The notes: a model not told the origin generated them from the letters alone. DNA of 64,000 bases from Halanaeroarchaeum sulfurireducens (GCF_001011115.1 NZ_CP008874.1:1228440-1292439), one strand, 5' to 3'. Positions 41,981 to 52,683 are shown, numbered from the stretch's first letter. A program made the numbers and translations.

Positions 41981-42991
41981 ATGAACGATCAGAACGACGA
42001 CGAACGGACCCGGGTGCGCGAACGCGCAGCCGACGACGAACGGGAGACCGCCGAGGAGGAACGCGAGCGATCGACGGAGGAGCTGGTCTGTCCCGAGTGC
42101 GGAGGTCGCCTGGAGGTCGACGAGGAGCGTGGTGAGGTCGTCTGTTCGGAGTGCGGTCTCGTCGTCGAGGAGGACGAGATCGATCGGGGGCCGGAGTGGC
42201 GTGCGTTCGACGCCGCCGAGAGCGAGGAGAAATCACGGGTTGGAGCCCCACTGACGAAGATGATGCACGACGAGGGGTTGTCGACAACCATCGGGTGGCA
42301 GGACCGGGATTCCGCCGGGCAACTGCTCTCCGCGAAGCAGCGCCAGAAGATGCAACGGTTGCGAACGTGGAACGAACGGTTCCGCACGCGCGACTCGAAA
42401 GAGCGCAATCTCAAACAGGCCCTCGGCGAAATCGACCGCATGGCGTCGGGGCTGGGGCTCTCCAAGAGCGTGCGCGAAACGGCCTCGGTCATCTACCGTC
42501 GCGCTCTCGACGAGGAGTTGCTCCCGGGCCGGTCGATCGAGGGAGTCGCCACCGCGTGCCTGTACGCGGCCGCACGCAAAGCAGGAATGCCCCGGAGCCT
42601 GGACGAGGTCGCCACCGTCTCTCGCGTCGATCGGGACGAGATCGCCCGCACGTACCGGTACGTGGTTCGCGAACTCGAACTGGAGGTCGAACCGGTCGAT
42701 CCGATCCAGTACGTCCCCAGGATCGCGTCGGAACTGGACCGATCGGAACACGTCGAACGCAGGGCCAGAGAGTTGCTCGAAGCGGCCCACGAGACGGGGC
42801 AAACGAGCGGGAAGAGTCCCGTGGGTCTCGCCGCAGCGGCCGTCTACGCCGCGGCGATCCTCGAAGACGAACGGGTCACCCAGAGTCAGGTCGGCGACGT
42901 GGCGAACGTCTCGGAGGTTACCATCCGGAACCGCTATCACGAACTGCTCGACATCTGGTCGGAGAAAAACGAGTCCGTCGAAGGACAGTGA
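41981..42991 (+). CDS. tfb: Transcription initiation factor TFB
   Basis: A 336-residue TFIIB homologue. A charged N-terminal extension (residues 1-28) precedes the zinc ribbon CPECGGRLEVDEERGEVVCSECG (30-52), the B-finger/reader GPEWRAFDAAESEEKSRVGAPLT, and two cyclin folds (about 140-225 and 235-325) that bind TBP and BRE. Haloarchaea have several TFBs; this could be one of the general or specialised ones. The promoter region upstream (41860-41980) has an A+T-rich CACACTTAACTTGG segment. Confidence 0.95.
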   Translation: MNDQNDDERTRVRERAADDERETAEEERERSTEELVCPECGGRLEVDEERGEVVCSECGLVVEEDEIDRGPEWRAFDAAESEEKSRVGAPLTKMMHDEGLSTTIGWQDRDSAGQLLSAKQRQKMQRLRTWNERFRTRDSKERNLKQALGEIDRMASGLGLSKSVRETASVIYRRALDEELLPGRSIEGVATACLYAAARKAGMPRSLDEVATVSRVDRDEIARTYRYVVRELELEVEPVDPIQYVPRIASELDRSEHVERRARELLEAAHETGQTSGKSPVGLAAAAVYAAAILEDERVTQSQVGDVANVSEVTIRNRYHELLDIWSEKNESVEGQ

Positions 42992-43003
42992 TCCATTCGT
43001 GAA

Positions 43004-43690
43004 TCATCCGAGCGCGTCGGACAGCCGGTTTTTGATCCGGCGTTTCACGCCGCCCGCCGCCTGTCGGAAGCTGATTCGCCAGGGCGTTCGTTTGCCCTCC
43101 ACGGTGGTCTGCCCGGTTCGAATGGCGTCCAGCACGGAGTCGGCCGTCGGCTCGTCGGCGTCGACGAGCGTGACTGCCTGACCGACCAGCTCGGCGATGT
43201 GGGCGTCGCTTCCCGCCGTCATCGGAATATCGTACTTTCTGGCGAATCGCTCTGCCCGCCGGTTGGACCGGCCGGTCAGGAGCCGCGAGTTGTAGACTTC
43301 GAGTGCGTCGGCCCGGCGCAGCGCCTCGGTCGAAACGTTCGGGGCAACGCCGCTGCGCGATTTCTGAAAGGGGTGGGGGACGATGGCGATCCCACCACGA
43401 TCGTGGATGGCGTCGATGGTCTCGGTGAACGGGAGTCCGGCTGGGACCTGTTTCTCGATACCGATGGCCAGGACGTGGCCGGCGGCGGAGGTCACCTCCA
43501 TGCCGGTAATACCGATGAGGTCGTACTCAGGGGCGAGGTCGGCGGCCTCCCGACTTGCCGCGAATTCGTCGTGGTCCGTAATGACCAGCGCGTCGAGGCC
43601 GATCGCCGACGCCTGCGCTAACAGCATCTCGACGGGATCTCGACCGTCGTACGACATCTCGGAATGAGCGTGAAGCTCGACCGTCAGCAC
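43004..43690 (-). CDS. PHP-domain metal-dependent hydrolase
   Basis: A 228-residue polymerase-and-histidinol-phosphatase fold protein. The metal motif HAHSEMSYDG is at residues 7-16; ALVITDHDEFAASREA gives DH; IPMTAGSDAHIAELVG supplies the SDAH metal site. GTG 43690 (VLTVELHAH) is the usual start because the frame farther upstream is the shadow of purL. The C-terminal tail KRTPWRISFRQAAGGVKRRIKNRL is basic and may bind membrane or nucleic acid. The likely role is as a phosphoesterase; the substrate is unknown. Confidence 0.85.
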   Translation of the reverse strand: MLTVELHAHSEMSYDGRDPVEMLLAQASAIGLDALVITDHDEFAASREAADLAPEYDLIGITGMEVTSAAGHVLAIGIEKQVPAGLPFTETIDAIHDRGGIAIVPHPFQKSRSGVAPNVSTEALRRADALEVYNSRLLTGRSNRRAERFARKYDIPMTAGSDAHIAELVGQAVTLVDADEPTADSVLDAIRTGQTTVEGKRTPWRISFRQAAGGVKRRIKNRLSDALG

Positions 43691-43793
43691 GATTTCGCGT
43701 TGGCGACGACCCACAAAAAGCACCACGATCGTGGCGTACCACGAACGTGCACAACGAAACGAATAAATTCGTACCCTTTGACCAACAACATGG

Positions 43794-45908
43794 ATGAGCC
43801 TTCCCGATTCTGATCGTGACCTCGTGGTCGACGCCCTCGAGCGGGAGCCGACCACCGCCGAGGCGGCGCTGTTCGAGAACCTCTGGAGCGAGCACTGCGC
43901 GTATCGCTCCTCCCGACCGCTGCTATCGGCGTTCGACTCCGAGGGCGAGCAGGTCGTCGTGGGCCCGGGCGACGACGCCGCCGTGGTCGCCGTCGACGAG
44001 GACACCTACGTCGCCATCGGCATCGAGAGTCACAACCACCCATCGTACGTGGATCCGTACGACGGCGCGGCGACCGGTGTCGGGGGTATCGTCCGGGATA
44101 TCCTCTCGATGGGCGCGTATCCCATCGCGCTCACGGATTCCATCTACTTCGGCGAGTTCGAGCGCGAACACTCGCGATACCTTCTGGACGGCGTGGTCGA
44201 GGGCATCGGGGACTACGGAAACTCGATCGGCGTACCGACGGTCCGCGGGAGCACGCAGTTTCACGAGAAATACGAGGGAAATCCGCTCGTTAACGTCTCC
44301 TGCGTGGGTCTGGTCGACGACGAACGTCTCGTCACCGCGGACGCGAAGGAGCCGGGGAACCGACTCGTCCTGCTGGGCAACGCGACGGGTCGTGACGGAC
44401 TCGGGGGCGCCAGTTTCGCCAGCGAGGACTTGAGCGAGGACGCGGAGACGGAGGATCGGCCCGCCGTTCAGGTGGGCGATCCCTACACGGAGAAATTGCT
44501 CATCGAGGCGAACGAGGAACTGGTCGAAGCGGATCTGGTCGAGGCCGCCCGGGACCTGGGGGCGGCGGGCCTCGGCGGCGCGACCTCGGAGATGGTCGCC
44601 AAGGGCGACCTCGGCGCCAGGATCGACCTGGACGCCGTCCACCTGCGCGAGACTGGAATGAACGCGACGGAGATCGTGCTCGCGGAGTCCCAGGAACGCA
44701 TGGCCTACGAGGTCCGGCCCGAGAACGTCGAGGCCGTCGCCGACGTCGCGGACCACTACGACCTCGGCTTCTCCGTCATCGGCGAGGTCACGGACACGGG
44801 CCGCTACGTCTGTGAGTTCGAGGGCGACACCGTCGTCGACGTGCCGGCGATTTTCGTGGCGGATGGTGCGCCGATGAACGATCTACCAGCCGTCGAACCT
44901 ACCGAGCCGGAGCGATCGTTGCCCGAGGCCGAGGTCGAAGCGGCCTTCGAGGCCGTCGTCGCCAGCCCCAACACCGCAAGCAAGCGGTGGGTGTACCGAC
45001 AGTACGATCACGAGGTCGGCGTGCGCACCGCGCTCCGGCCCGGCGACGACGTGGCGCTCCTGGCGCTCCGGGATGTCGGGAAGGGACTCGCCATCTCGGC
45101 GGGGGCGAACCCCGGCTGGACGGAGACGGCGCCCTATGATGGCGCCCGGGCCGTCGCGATCGAGAACGCCACCAATATCGCGGCCAAGGGAGCGACCCCG
45201 CTCGCGGCCGTCGACTGCCTCAACGGCGGCAATCCCGAGAAGCCGGACGTCTATGGCGATTTCGTCGCGATGGTCGACGGCCTGGCGGACGCCTGCTCGA
45301 CGCTCGACGTTCCCGTCGTCGGCGGAAACGTCTCGCTGTACAACGACTCCGCGGCCGGTCCCATTCCCCCGACGCCGACCCTCTCGATGATCGGCGTCAA
45401 AGACGGATACGATGCGCCACCGCTCTCACTCGATGGCGGGAAATCACTCGTGCTTGTCGGGGAACACGCGTCCGCCGTCGGCGGGTCGGAGTACCTCGCC
45501 CAGATGGGCGGGACCGACCGGTTCCCCTCTCTCCCCGAAAATCCCAGGGAGTTCGTCGAGACGCTCGCGACGGTGGCGAACGACCCGACCACGACGGCGG
45601 TACACGACGTGAGCGACGGTGGTCTCGCCGTCACGCTCGCCGAGATGGTGACGGCGGAGGCCGGTGCCGACGTCGCCGTCCCCGATCGGCTCGCGCTCTT
45701 CTCGGAGGCGCCGGGGCGCGCGGTCGTGGAGACCAGCGAGCCCAGATCGGTCGCGGAGACCTTCGAGGAGGTCGCACCCGTGGTCGTCCTCGGATCGTCG
45801 ACGAACGACGGACTGCTCCGCGTCGACGTCGAGGACCACCCCAACGTGGAATACGACGCCTCGGAGATCGTGGCGCTTCGCGAGACGATCGAAGCCGCGA
45901 TGGACTGA
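43794..45908 (+). CDS. purL: Phosphoribosylformylglycinamidine synthase subunit II
   Basis: A 704-residue ATP-dependent ligase converting FGAR to FGAM in purine synthesis, with PurQ and PurS made elsewhere. N-terminal [15 protein letters not shown] and [29 protein letters not shown] are the family signatures; [15 protein letters not shown] and [17 protein letters not shown] stretches follow. Length matches archaeal PurL. ATG 43794 is the start; an out-of-frame ATG overlaps at 43790. Confidence 0.95.
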   Translation: MSLPDSDRDLVVDALEREPTTAEAALFENLWSEHCAYRSSRPLLSAFDSEGEQVVVGPGDDAAVVAVDEDTYVAIGIESHNHPSYVDPYDGAATGVGGIVRDILSMGAYPIALTDSIYFGEFEREHSRYLLDGVVEGIGDYGNSIGVPTVRGSTQFHEKYEGNPLVNVSCVGLVDDERLVTADAKEPGNRLVLLGNATGRDGLGGASFASEDLSEDAETEDRPAVQVGDPYTEKLLIEANEELVEADLVEAARDLGAAGLGGATSEMVAKGDLGARIDLDAVHLRETGMNATEIVLAESQERMAYEVRPENVEAVADVADHYDLGFSVIGEVTDTGRYVCEFEGDTVVDVPAIFVADGAPMNDLPAVEPTEPERSLPEAEVEAAFEAVVASPNTASKRWVYRQYDHEVGVRTALRPGDDVALLALRDVGKGLAISAGANPGWTETAPYDGARAVAIENATNIAAKGATPLAAVDCLNGGNPEKPDVYGDFVAMVDGLADACSTLDVPVVGGNVSLYNDSAAGPIPPTPTLSMIGVKDGYDAPPLSLDGGKSLVLVGEHASAVGGSEYLAQMGGTDRFPSLPENPREFVETLATVANDPTTTAVHDVSDGGLAVTLAEMVTAEAGADVAVPDRLALFSEAPGRAVVETSEPRSVAETFEEVAPVVVLGSSTNDGLLRVDVEDHPNVEYDASEIVALRETIEAAMD

Positions 45909-45948
45909 CGGCCGGAAGGCTTTTTGCCGGTCTCGGGAACTCCCACGC

Positions 45949-47148
45949 ATGCGACGGGTCGCCCTCGCTATTGCGGTACTCGTCGTCCTGGCGGGATCTC
46001 CGAGCGGGATCGCGCCGCCGGACCTTGGTTCGGACGTCGCCCGGGGAGACAGTCACTCGAGCCCAGAACCGATCCGGGTACCGAACGGGTCGCTACCCGT
46101 CGACCCCGACGCGCTGTACGCCGACGTCACGACGACGCTAGAGGTCGACGCCGCACCGCCCAGGGCGATCCACCTGGAACGGAACGATCACATGGAAATC
46201 CACCGCGAGCCGATGCCGTCGTTTTTCCGGCTCGTGGGCATCGAGCGACCACCGAGTGCAACCCGTACCGCGACCGCTCTGGGGTACGTCGAGGGTCCAT
46301 CGACGGTTCACCTCAACGAGGAACTACTCGACGACGAGGCGCAGGCTCGGTCGACCCTCGTCCACGAATACGTCCACGTGGTACAGTTGCGAACTGACGC
46401 CTTCGAGCGGGTCCGCGCGGGCGTGTCCGCTCCGAACACCACGGACGGAACGATCGTCCGGCGAGCGGTCCTCGAGGGCGCGGCAGTGACGGTCGAGACC
46501 CAATACTGGGAGCGACGGGATGGTGACGGACCGAGTCCGGCCACCGAAATGACCCGATCGTACCGGTCGACGACGGGTGCGCGCCAATGGATTTTCGCGC
46601 CGTACCACTACGGCCACGCGTACGTCCAGACGCGCACAGATTCACCGGAGGCCGTCGAACGGCTATACGAATCGCCGCCGCGGACGAGCGAGGAACTCCT
46701 CCACGGTCTTTCCCCCGGATCGGAGCCGCTGCCCCCACTTTCGGTTTCTGTTGACGCCGCCGATTGGGAGGTCCAGAAGACGGATCGAGCCGGTGAACTG
46801 TTCGTTCGGGTCGCCCTCGACACCGAGCTTTCGGCCGAACGGGCCGCGACAGCGGCGACAGGCTGGGGAACCGACTCGCGAGTGACGCTCTCGAACGGCG
46901 ACGACCGAGCGTACGTGTGGGCGCTCCGCTGGGACGATCCGGCCAACGCGACCGAGTTCCAGGCCGGCTTCGAGGCCTATCTCGACGAACGAGCCACGAG
47001 TGGGGACGGCGTCTGGCACGCGGATGGCGCGGCCTACAGGACGACACGGGTTGACGAGGAAACGGTCGCCGTCCTCCTCGGGAACGAGTCGTTCGTGGAC
47101 GGCGTCACTGTCGAGGGAACCAACGGGTCCGTGGTCGCGAGCGCGTGA
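45949..47148 (+). CDS. Secreted gluzincin-like metallopeptidase-domain protein
   Basis: A 399-residue exported protein. A Sec-type signal (RRVALAIAVLVVLAGSPSG) is at residues 1-20. HEYVH at 139-143 and a downstream Glu in VLEGAAV (E175) form a plausible HExxH + E zinc site, 32 residues apart, as in gluzincins. The rest is a mix of strands with negatively charged loops. I recall a similar haloarchaeal surface protein (Hvo_1808 type), but no peptidase activity is known. It lies 40 nt after purL. Confidence 0.65.
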   Translation: MRRVALAIAVLVVLAGSPSGIAPPDLGSDVARGDSHSSPEPIRVPNGSLPVDPDALYADVTTTLEVDAAPPRAIHLERNDHMEIHREPMPSFFRLVGIERPPSATRTATALGYVEGPSTVHLNEELLDDEAQARSTLVHEYVHVVQLRTDAFERVRAGVSAPNTTDGTIVRRAVLEGAAVTVETQYWERRDGDGPSPATEMTRSYRSTTGARQWIFAPYHYGHAYVQTRTDSPEAVERLYESPPRTSEELLHGLSPGSEPLPPLSVSVDAADWEVQKTDRAGELFVRVALDTELSAERAATAATGWGTDSRVTLSNGDDRAYVWALRWDDPANATEFQAGFEAYLDERATSGDGVWHADGAAYRTTRVDEETVAVLLGNESFVDGVTVEGTNGSVVASA

Positions 47149-47229
47149 GCCAAAAATCGGCTCGGCGATCTCGTGAACGACAGGCGGGGTCAGCGAACCC
47201 GTGACCGGCAGGTAGAATCGGCGAGCGCG

Positions 47230-47382
47230 TCAGAAGAACGACGGCACGAACGGCAGCGCGCCGACGATGAAGAGGCCAATCATCATTACTACGAATCCGA
47301 GGAAGACCTGGCCCCAGGTGTAGTCCTGTTGCGGTGCGGTCACCCGGCCGTCGGACGCGTCGTCGTGCGTTTCATCGGACAT
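47230..47382 (-). CDS. 50-residue single-helix membrane protein (DUF7550-like)
   Basis: A short protein starting MSDETHDDASDGRVTAPQQ, with one hydrophobic segment (GQVFLGFVVMMIGLFIVGALPFV) near the C-terminus. Conserved tiny haloarchaeal membrane protein, probably DUF7550, with no known function. It begins 44 nt downstream of the UspA gene on the same strand. Confidence 0.7.
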   Translation of the reverse strand: MSDETHDDASDGRVTAPQQDYTWGQVFLGFVVMMIGLFIVGALPFVPSFF

Positions 47383-47426
47383 GCTTCGAGGTTGCGACTG
47401 ACGGTACTTTGGTGTATCGAAGCCGA

Positions 47427-47873
47427 TCAGCGACTGATCGATGCAGTATCGCGAACGACGTAGATGTCGTACGACCCCTGCGAGACGCTCCGCGTGACGG
47501 TCGTGAGCGCGGAGAACACCCGCCCGGCGTTCTCCGAACCGATGACCAACACGTCGACGTCCAGTTCCTGCGCACTGCGTCGAAGAATGTGGCCGATCTT
47601 CCCGCGCGTTGCGAACCGTTCGACCATCCGATACCGGAACATCGCCTCCGGCGCGATCGACGACACGGACGCCCGGAGGTTTTCGACGATTTCGTCCTCG
47701 TCCCACGGTTCCTCCTCCGCAATCCAATCCCGTCCTCGCGCGTATTCTTTGTTGTGACGGGGAACGACCGTGACGGTGGCCACGTCGCCCTCGATGGCAT
47801 CAGCGAGCGTCACCGCTCGGTCGAGAGCAGCCTCGGCGATCGGCGTCCCGTCGTACGCCACCACGAACCGCAT
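47427..47873 (-). CDS. Universal stress protein (UspA family)
   Basis: A 148-residue single USP domain. MRFVVAYDGTPIAEAALDRAV is the N-terminal strand-loop; VLVIGSENAGRVFSALTTVTRSVSQGS near the end resembles the G2xG9xGS/T ATP-binding loop with variation. A loop insertion (NKEYARGRDWIAEEEPW) is acidic and aromatic. ATG 47873 has a TATTTA box 29-34 nt upstream. It may bind ATP and respond to stress or starvation. Confidence 0.88.
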   Translation of the reverse strand: MRFVVAYDGTPIAEAALDRAVTLADAIEGDVATVTVVPRHNKEYARGRDWIAEEEPWDEDEIVENLRASVSSIAPEAMFRYRMVERFATRGKIGHILRRSAQELDVDVLVIGSENAGRVFSALTTVTRSVSQGSYDIYVVRDTASISR

Positions 47874-47901
47874 GGCCGTTCCAAAGTGGCTCACGCATTT
47901 G

Positions 47902-47907
47902 TAAATA
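47902..47907 (-). promoter_or_regulatory. TATA box of UspA gene
   Basis: TATTTA (minus strand) 29-34 nt upstream of the ATG at 47873. Confidence 0.45.
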
Positions 47908-48059
47908 CCCCAATCCAGTCGGTCCGATCGCCTAACTCCAGTCGGCCCGACCGTCGGTCCACGCGCTGCCGTGACCAGAAGCAGTTAGTGGGACCACTGC
48001 GTGACTGCATGTATGCTCACGACTAGGTGGACCCCGCCCCAAAGGGGGGAAGGGGCACG

Positions 48060-48872
48060 ATGACGCTCACGAAACGGGTGATTCCCTGCATCGACGTGGA
48101 CCTCGACGAGGACGGCGAGGCGGCAGTCTACACGGGCGTCCAGTTCGAGGAACTGAAATACACGGGCGACCCCGTCGAAATGGCCAAACGGTACAACGAG
48201 GCCGGCGCCGACGAGTTCGTCTTTCTGGATATCACCGCGAGCGCGGAGGGGCGCGAGACGATGCTCGACGTCGTCGAAGGCGTCGCCGACGAGGTGTTCA
48301 TCCCGCTGACAGTCGGCGGCGGCATCCGGACGGTCGCGGACATAAAGGAGACCCTGCGCGCGGGCGCGGACAAGGTTTCGATCAACACCGGCGCCATCGA
48401 GCGCCCCGAACTCATCACCGAGGGGGCGAAGGCCTTCGGCAGCCAGTGTATCGTCGTCTCGGTGGACGCGCGACGCCGGAGTGACGATCAGGGTGAGAAC
48501 TACGTCGACGTGGACGGCGAGTCGGTCTGGTTCGAGGCCACTGTGAAAGGCGGCCGCGAAGGCACCGGGATGGACGTCCTGGAGTGGGTCGAGGAGGCCG
48601 AACGACGCGGCGCGGGCGAGATCTTCGTCAACTCGATCGACCGCGACGGCACCAAGGACGGCTACGACCTCCCGCTGATGGAGGCGGTCGCAAAGCGAGT
48701 TTCGCTGCCCATCATCGCCTCCTCCGGGTGTGGCGAGCCCGAGCACATGAAAGACGTCTTCGACGTGGGGGCGGATGCCGCGCTGGCGGCGTCGATCTTC
48801 CACTTCGACGAGTACTCGATCGAAGAGACGAAGCGGTACCTCGACGAGAACGGGATTCCGGTCAGACTGTAA
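48060..48872 (+). CDS. hisF: Imidazole glycerol phosphate synthase subunit HisF
   Basis: A 270-residue TIM-barrel cyclase that makes IGP and AICAR from PRFAR with ammonia from His[17 protein letters not shown] starts the barrel; [27 protein letters not shown] and [17 protein letters not shown] are phosphate-binding and catalytic loops. ATG 48060 has a purine-rich stretch (GGGGGGAAGGGG) just upstream, a likely Shine-Dalgarno site. No other his genes adjoin. Confidence 0.95.
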   Translation: MTLTKRVIPCIDVDLDEDGEAAVYTGVQFEELKYTGDPVEMAKRYNEAGADEFVFLDITASAEGRETMLDVVEGVADEVFIPLTVGGGIRTVADIKETLRAGADKVSINTGAIERPELITEGAKAFGSQCIVVSVDARRRSDDQGENYVDVDGESVWFEATVKGGREGTGMDVLEWVEEAERRGAGEIFVNSIDRDGTKDGYDLPLMEAVAKRVSLPIIASSGCGEPEHMKDVFDVGADAALAASIFHFDEYSIEETKRYLDENGIPVRL

Positions 48873-49157
48873 TCAGACGGCCGCCTCGAAGGCGTCCGTG
48901 AACGAGTCGAGCTGGTCTTTGACGACGCCGGTCGCTTCCTCGAGCGCGTCGAGCGGGTCGGCATCGTCCCCGGTGGTGACCGTCAGCACCGGTTCGGTCT
49001 GTCCACCGGACTGCTCGGGATTCATGTCGTACGTCGCGGCGGCGACGTCGTCCAGTTCCAGGAGCGCGCCCTTGAGGACGTTCATGAACGTGTGGTCCTC
49101 GCCCGCGATCTCGATGGTGAGTTCCTCGTCGCTCTTCTCGATGACCCGCAGATCCAT
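48873..49157 (-). CDS. rpo11: RNA polymerase subunit Rpo11 (RpoL)
   Basis: A 94-residue homologue of eukaryotic Rpb11 and the N-terminal part of bacterial alpha, pairing with Rpo3. [47 protein letters not shown] carries the dimerisation core. Haloarchaeal tail is extended and acidic. The stop is directly adjacent to that of convergent hisF. Confidence 0.93.
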   Translation of the reverse strand: MDLRVIEKSDEELTIEIAGEDHTFMNVLKGALLELDDVAAATYDMNPEQSGGQTEPVLTVTTGDDADPLDALEEATGVVKDQLDSFTDAFEAAV

Positions 49158-49262
49158 GCTGAATGGTAGCGGTGAGAGGCGTTTGAACGTTTCGAAGCGT
49201 GTCACGTTCCGTCGGATGCCGATCGGGCCACGCTTTAGTGCGTGCGAGTGCCCCGGGATAGT

Positions 49263-50891
49263 ATGGACCTCCCACAGCGTGCGTTCCAGGTCGCCGTACC
49301 GGTCGCCCTGGCCGTCTCGCTGCTCGTGGTCCGTCGGCTCGACCGACCCCGTGGCCGATGGGGACGCCGCCTCCGGTCACGGTTGCTTCTCGGCGTCCCC
49401 TGGGGAACGGCGACGACCGTGGTTCTGGTCGCTGCGGTGTACCTCGGGCTCCAGGGGGGATTTTCGACACCGAGATCGCCCTTGCATCTTCCGTTCACGT
49501 CGTGGTCGTATCTCTATCCGCTCGGCGTCCTGACGGCCCCGTTCTCCCACCAGAGTCTCGGACACGTCACCGGGAACCTCCTCGGGACGATCGTCCTGGC
49601 CCCACTCGCGGAGTACGCCTTCTCGCACTTCCCGACCGAGCGTGGCTCCAGTACCTTCGCCACCTGGCGCACGAACCCGTACGTTCGGGCATTTCTCGTC
49701 TTTCCTGCTGGCGTCCTCGCCGTCGGTCTCCTCACGAGTGTCTTCGCGTGGGGACCCATCATCGGGTTCTCGGGAGTCGTGTTCGCGTTCGCCGGGTTCG
49801 CACTCGTCCGATATCCGATGGCGACCGTCGTCGCACTCGTGGCCCGGGATATGGTGGGAACGCTGTACCACGTTCTCCGCGATCCGATCGTCACTGGCTC
49901 CGCGAGTTCCTCCTTTGGCCCGCCCTGGTGGGCGGGCATCGCCATCCAGGGACACCTGCTGGGGTTTCTCCTCGGCGCGACGGTCGCGGCCGCCCTGGTC
50001 TCGGGACGGTCGAAACACGAAATCCCGAGTGCGCTTCGGCTCTGGACCGGCGCCGTTTTCGTGGGTTCGAACATGACGCTGTGGGCCGTCTGGTGGTATC
50101 GAGAAGGGGGGTACGTCCTCTATCGAGGTGCCGGCCTCGTTCTCGTGGTCGTCCTCGCCCTGCTCCTGGCCACGATAGTCCGGGCCGGCGACGAACCCAT
50201 CCCGGGTGGGCTCACGAAACGGCAACTCGGAATCGTCGCGTTGCTCTTCCCGATCCTCACGATGGGCTTCGTCGCCGTGCCGCTGAACGCCACGATGATC
50301 GACGAACCCGAGGCGCCCGAAGCGTCCATCGAGGTAAACGATTACACGCTCACGTACGCGACGCAGGTCACCGACCCCCGCAGTCCTGCCATAAACGAGA
50401 CGGTAGTCGGCGAGACGGCCCAGATCAACGCCAGCGGCGTCATCGTCACGAGCGATCGGCGGTCGCTCTGGACCGAAGCGATCTCGGCCGGCCAACTGGC
50501 CTACGACGGCGAGCGGGTGACGAAAGTCGGTGGGGTCGGCTGGAGCCGATCCGTCACCGCGATCCGAGACGGCTGGCGTGTCGTCGGGAACGCCACCGTG
50601 TATCAGGTTGCGCTGCGGCCCGCGGGTGAAAACGCCACCTGGGTGTATGCCTCGAGTCCGAAGCGAGCGGAGCCGAAGATTGCGGGCCAGACCGTGACGA
50701 TCAGACCGGATAATGGCACCTTCACCGCCGCCGTCGCAACTGACGACGGGGCGGTCGAGAAATCGGGTCTGCCCGCACAAAACGAGTCCGTGACGATCGG
50801 AAATCTGACGCTCACGACCGAAGACGACCGCCTGTTCGCGGAGACGAACGACACCCGAGTCCGAGTGGCGACGCGTGAGACCTACGAGTGA
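49263..50891 (+). CDS. Rhomboid family intramembrane protease
   Basis: A 542-residue membrane protein. The catalytic dyad is visible: S170 in GFSG and H231 in [12 protein letters not shown]; HxxxN (H101, N105) in GHVTGNLL is the oxyanion-hole part. About eleven helices occupy residues 1-340; the C-terminal 200 residues form a soluble beta-rich extracytoplasmic domain ([16 protein letters not shown] onwards) with many Asn-X-Ser/Thr sequons, possible glycosylation sites. ATG 49263 is preferred over GTG 49242. It cleaves an unknown membrane substrate. Confidence 0.88.
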   Translation: MDLPQRAFQVAVPVALAVSLLVVRRLDRPRGRWGRRLRSRLLLGVPWGTATTVVLVAAVYLGLQGGFSTPRSPLHLPFTSWSYLYPLGVLTAPFSHQSLGHVTGNLLGTIVLAPLAEYAFSHFPTERGSSTFATWRTNPYVRAFLVFPAGVLAVGLLTSVFAWGPIIGFSGVVFAFAGFALVRYPMATVVALVARDMVGTLYHVLRDPIVTGSASSSFGPPWWAGIAIQGHLLGFLLGATVAAALVSGRSKHEIPSALRLWTGAVFVGSNMTLWAVWWYREGGYVLYRGAGLVLVVVLALLLATIVRAGDEPIPGGLTKRQLGIVALLFPILTMGFVAVPLNATMIDEPEAPEASIEVNDYTLTYATQVTDPRSPAINETVVGETAQINASGVIVTSDRRSLWTEAISAGQLAYDGERVTKVGGVGWSRSVTAIRDGWRVVGNATVYQVALRPAGENATWVYASSPKRAEPKIAGQTVTIRPDNGTFTAAVATDDGAVEKSGLPAQNESVTIGNLTLTTEDDRLFAETNDTRVRVATRETYE

Positions 50892-51517
50892 GCGCCGGCC
50901 GGCCGCTCCCACTCGATTCTGAACACCTCGGTCTCGAGGGTTCGCGTTTCGTCCCTGTGGAAAGCGAACTGATGCGGGACCTCGAAGTCGGCTCGAAACG
51001 CGTGGGTCACCTCGCCCCCGTTGTCCGCGGCGAACCCCTCGACGAATGGTCGACTCCCCTCGTTGTGAATGGAGTACGAGACAGCCCCGATCGTTGCCGC
51101 CGTTCCGAGAAACGCCCTGTCGGCGTGTCGGTTGCCGGCCTGGGCTCCGAATGGCGGATTCATCATCACCGTCGCGTCCTCGATGTCGAGTGGTGATCGC
51201 ATCGCGTCGCCGCGAACCCAGTCGACCGGCACCGGCGGGGCCAGTTGCCCTTCGTTCCCGCGGGCACGAACGAGGGCGCCCGGGTCGACTTCGACACCCA
51301 CCACGGCCGACGGCCCGGCGAATGCAGCGCCGAGCGCGAGCATGCCGGTGCCAGTCCCCAAATCGACCACGGTGCGGTCCTCGATGTCGCCCTGGAGGGC
51401 GGCGACGTGTATCACGTGGGCCGCCAGATCCGCCGGCGTCCGGTACTGTTCGAGGTCGGGCGACGGATCGGTAAAGCCGTCGACCGATTCCAGGCGGCGG
51501 GCGAGTTCCCGTTTCAT
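50882..51517 (-). CDS. METTL5-like N6-adenine methyltransferase
   Basis: A 211-residue SAM-dependent methyltransferase. VVDLGTGTGMLALGAAFAG is motif I; MMNPPFGAQ is the NPPF catalytic motif typical of adenine-N6 methylation; EVPHQFAFHRDETRTLETEVFRIEW ends the fold. Human METTL5 methylates 18S rRNA with TRMT112. The archaeal homologue likely modifies 16S rRNA. It is convergent with the rhomboid gene and overlaps it by 10 nt. The substrate is inferred from the family. Confidence 0.85.
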   Translation of the reverse strand: MKRELARRLESVDGFTDPSPDLEQYRTPADLAAHVIHVAALQGDIEDRTVVDLGTGTGMLALGAAFAGPSAVVGVEVDPGALVRARGNEGQLAPPVPVDWVRGDAMRSPLDIEDATVMMNPPFGAQAGNRHADRAFLGTAATIGAVSYSIHNEGSRPFVEGFAADNGGEVTHAFRADFEVPHQFAFHRDETRTLETEVFRIEWERPAGAHS

Positions 51518-51527
51518 GATTGAGCCG

Positions 51528-52568
51528 TCACCACGTGCCGTGGAAGGTATCGAAGGAGAGGGCGTCTATCGGTTCCTCGCCGATGGCGATGCGATATTCC
51601 TGCGGGGTCAACAGCGGCTCGTGGAACTGCGGGCCGTCGTCGGTAGTGACGCGGGGGCAGGCCGTGTTCACGTAGGCGTCGTATCCGAGATTCCGGAGGC
51701 GGTCGGGGGTGATTTCATCGAGAGTGATGAGGTAGGCGTCGTCGTTGTCCGCGACGAGGTCCTCGGCGAGGTCCCAGCGGCGCTGGCCGATCTTCGTGGA
51801 TTCGATGATCCCCCAGGTCTCGGCGTCCATCGCGCTGTGAATGGCCGCGTACCGCTGCTTTTCGAACTGCTCGGTCGTCGCCTCCGTCACGACGTTGTTG
51901 ATCGGATCGGCGATGACGACGCGTTTGTCCGGGTGTTCCATGCCGAGCCCGACCGGGTGGAACTTGCCACCGCCGACGTACAGCACTTCGTCGGCGTCGA
52001 CATCGGCGCTGGCGTAGTTGCATCCGAGAACCTGACCCTCGTGGGTCAGGCGTTCGTCCCCCTTTCGGGTCCTGACCGAAACGCCCCGCTCTTCGAGGAA
52101 TTCGCGCATCTCGTCGAAATGGTGGGTGTGCTGGGCCGTCGTGACGAGACCGACGGTGTCGGCCTCCAGCTCCGATGCGGCCTCCGCCATGATCGGCTCG
52201 ACGTCGACGTTCGAGAACAGCGGAACGTAGATGACGTCACTCGACTCCTTCATCGGCGAGTGGCCGAAATGAACGAAGACCTCGGTCCGACGCATCATTT
52301 CGAGGTCCAGGTCGCAGGCGCCATAACACGGCTGGCCGGAGATGCGGACGGTCACGTCAGTGGGGAGGAGTTCGCGCAGGTCGTCGGCAACGCCGCCCGC
52401 GCTCCGCTTGAGCCCCTCCGGAAACTGCAGTCCCACGGACGTCGCGTCCCGCTCACTCACCGCCGCTGCGACACGGTCGAGTTCGTAATCCCACTCCCGG
52501 TCGTACCTGAGACGCATGCCCGTATTCCTGAGGTCTCCATCCGACCGTTCGTCCTGACTCATTGCCAC
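51528..52568 (-). CDS. dph2: Diphthamide synthase Dph2
   Basis: A 346-residue radical SAM-like enzyme that transfers aminocarboxypropyl from SAM to the EF-2 histidine, the first step of diphthamide. Three well-spaced cysteines in SGQPCYGACDL, QVLGCNYA and VNTACPRV are the expected cluster ligands. FVHFGHSPM and YVGGGKFHP are family motifs. Alternative ATG at 52562 is two codons later. It lies 10 nt after the methyltransferase gene's start, same strand, so both may be one transcript acting on translation. Confidence 0.92.
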   Translation of the reverse strand: MAMSQDERSDGDLRNTGMRLRYDREWDYELDRVAAAVSERDATSVGLQFPEGLKRSAGGVADDLRELLPTDVTVRISGQPCYGACDLDLEMMRRTEVFVHFGHSPMKESSDVIYVPLFSNVDVEPIMAEAASELEADTVGLVTTAQHTHHFDEMREFLEERGVSVRTRKGDERLTHEGQVLGCNYASADVDADEVLYVGGGKFHPVGLGMEHPDKRVVIADPINNVVTEATTEQFEKQRYAAIHSAMDAETWGIIESTKIGQRRWDLAEDLVADNDDAYLITLDEITPDRLRNLGYDAYVNTACPRVTTDDGPQFHEPLLTPQEYRIAIGEEPIDALSFDTFHGTW

Positions 52569-52683
52569 TCGCTACTCGGCTGGCGGGTATAACGCCGGCG
52601 GTTTCCCGTCAAAACCCACGATATAGTGGAGGGATCGGCCGAACATCGCAAGCCCTTAGCGACCACCGGGCGACGATGCAGGC

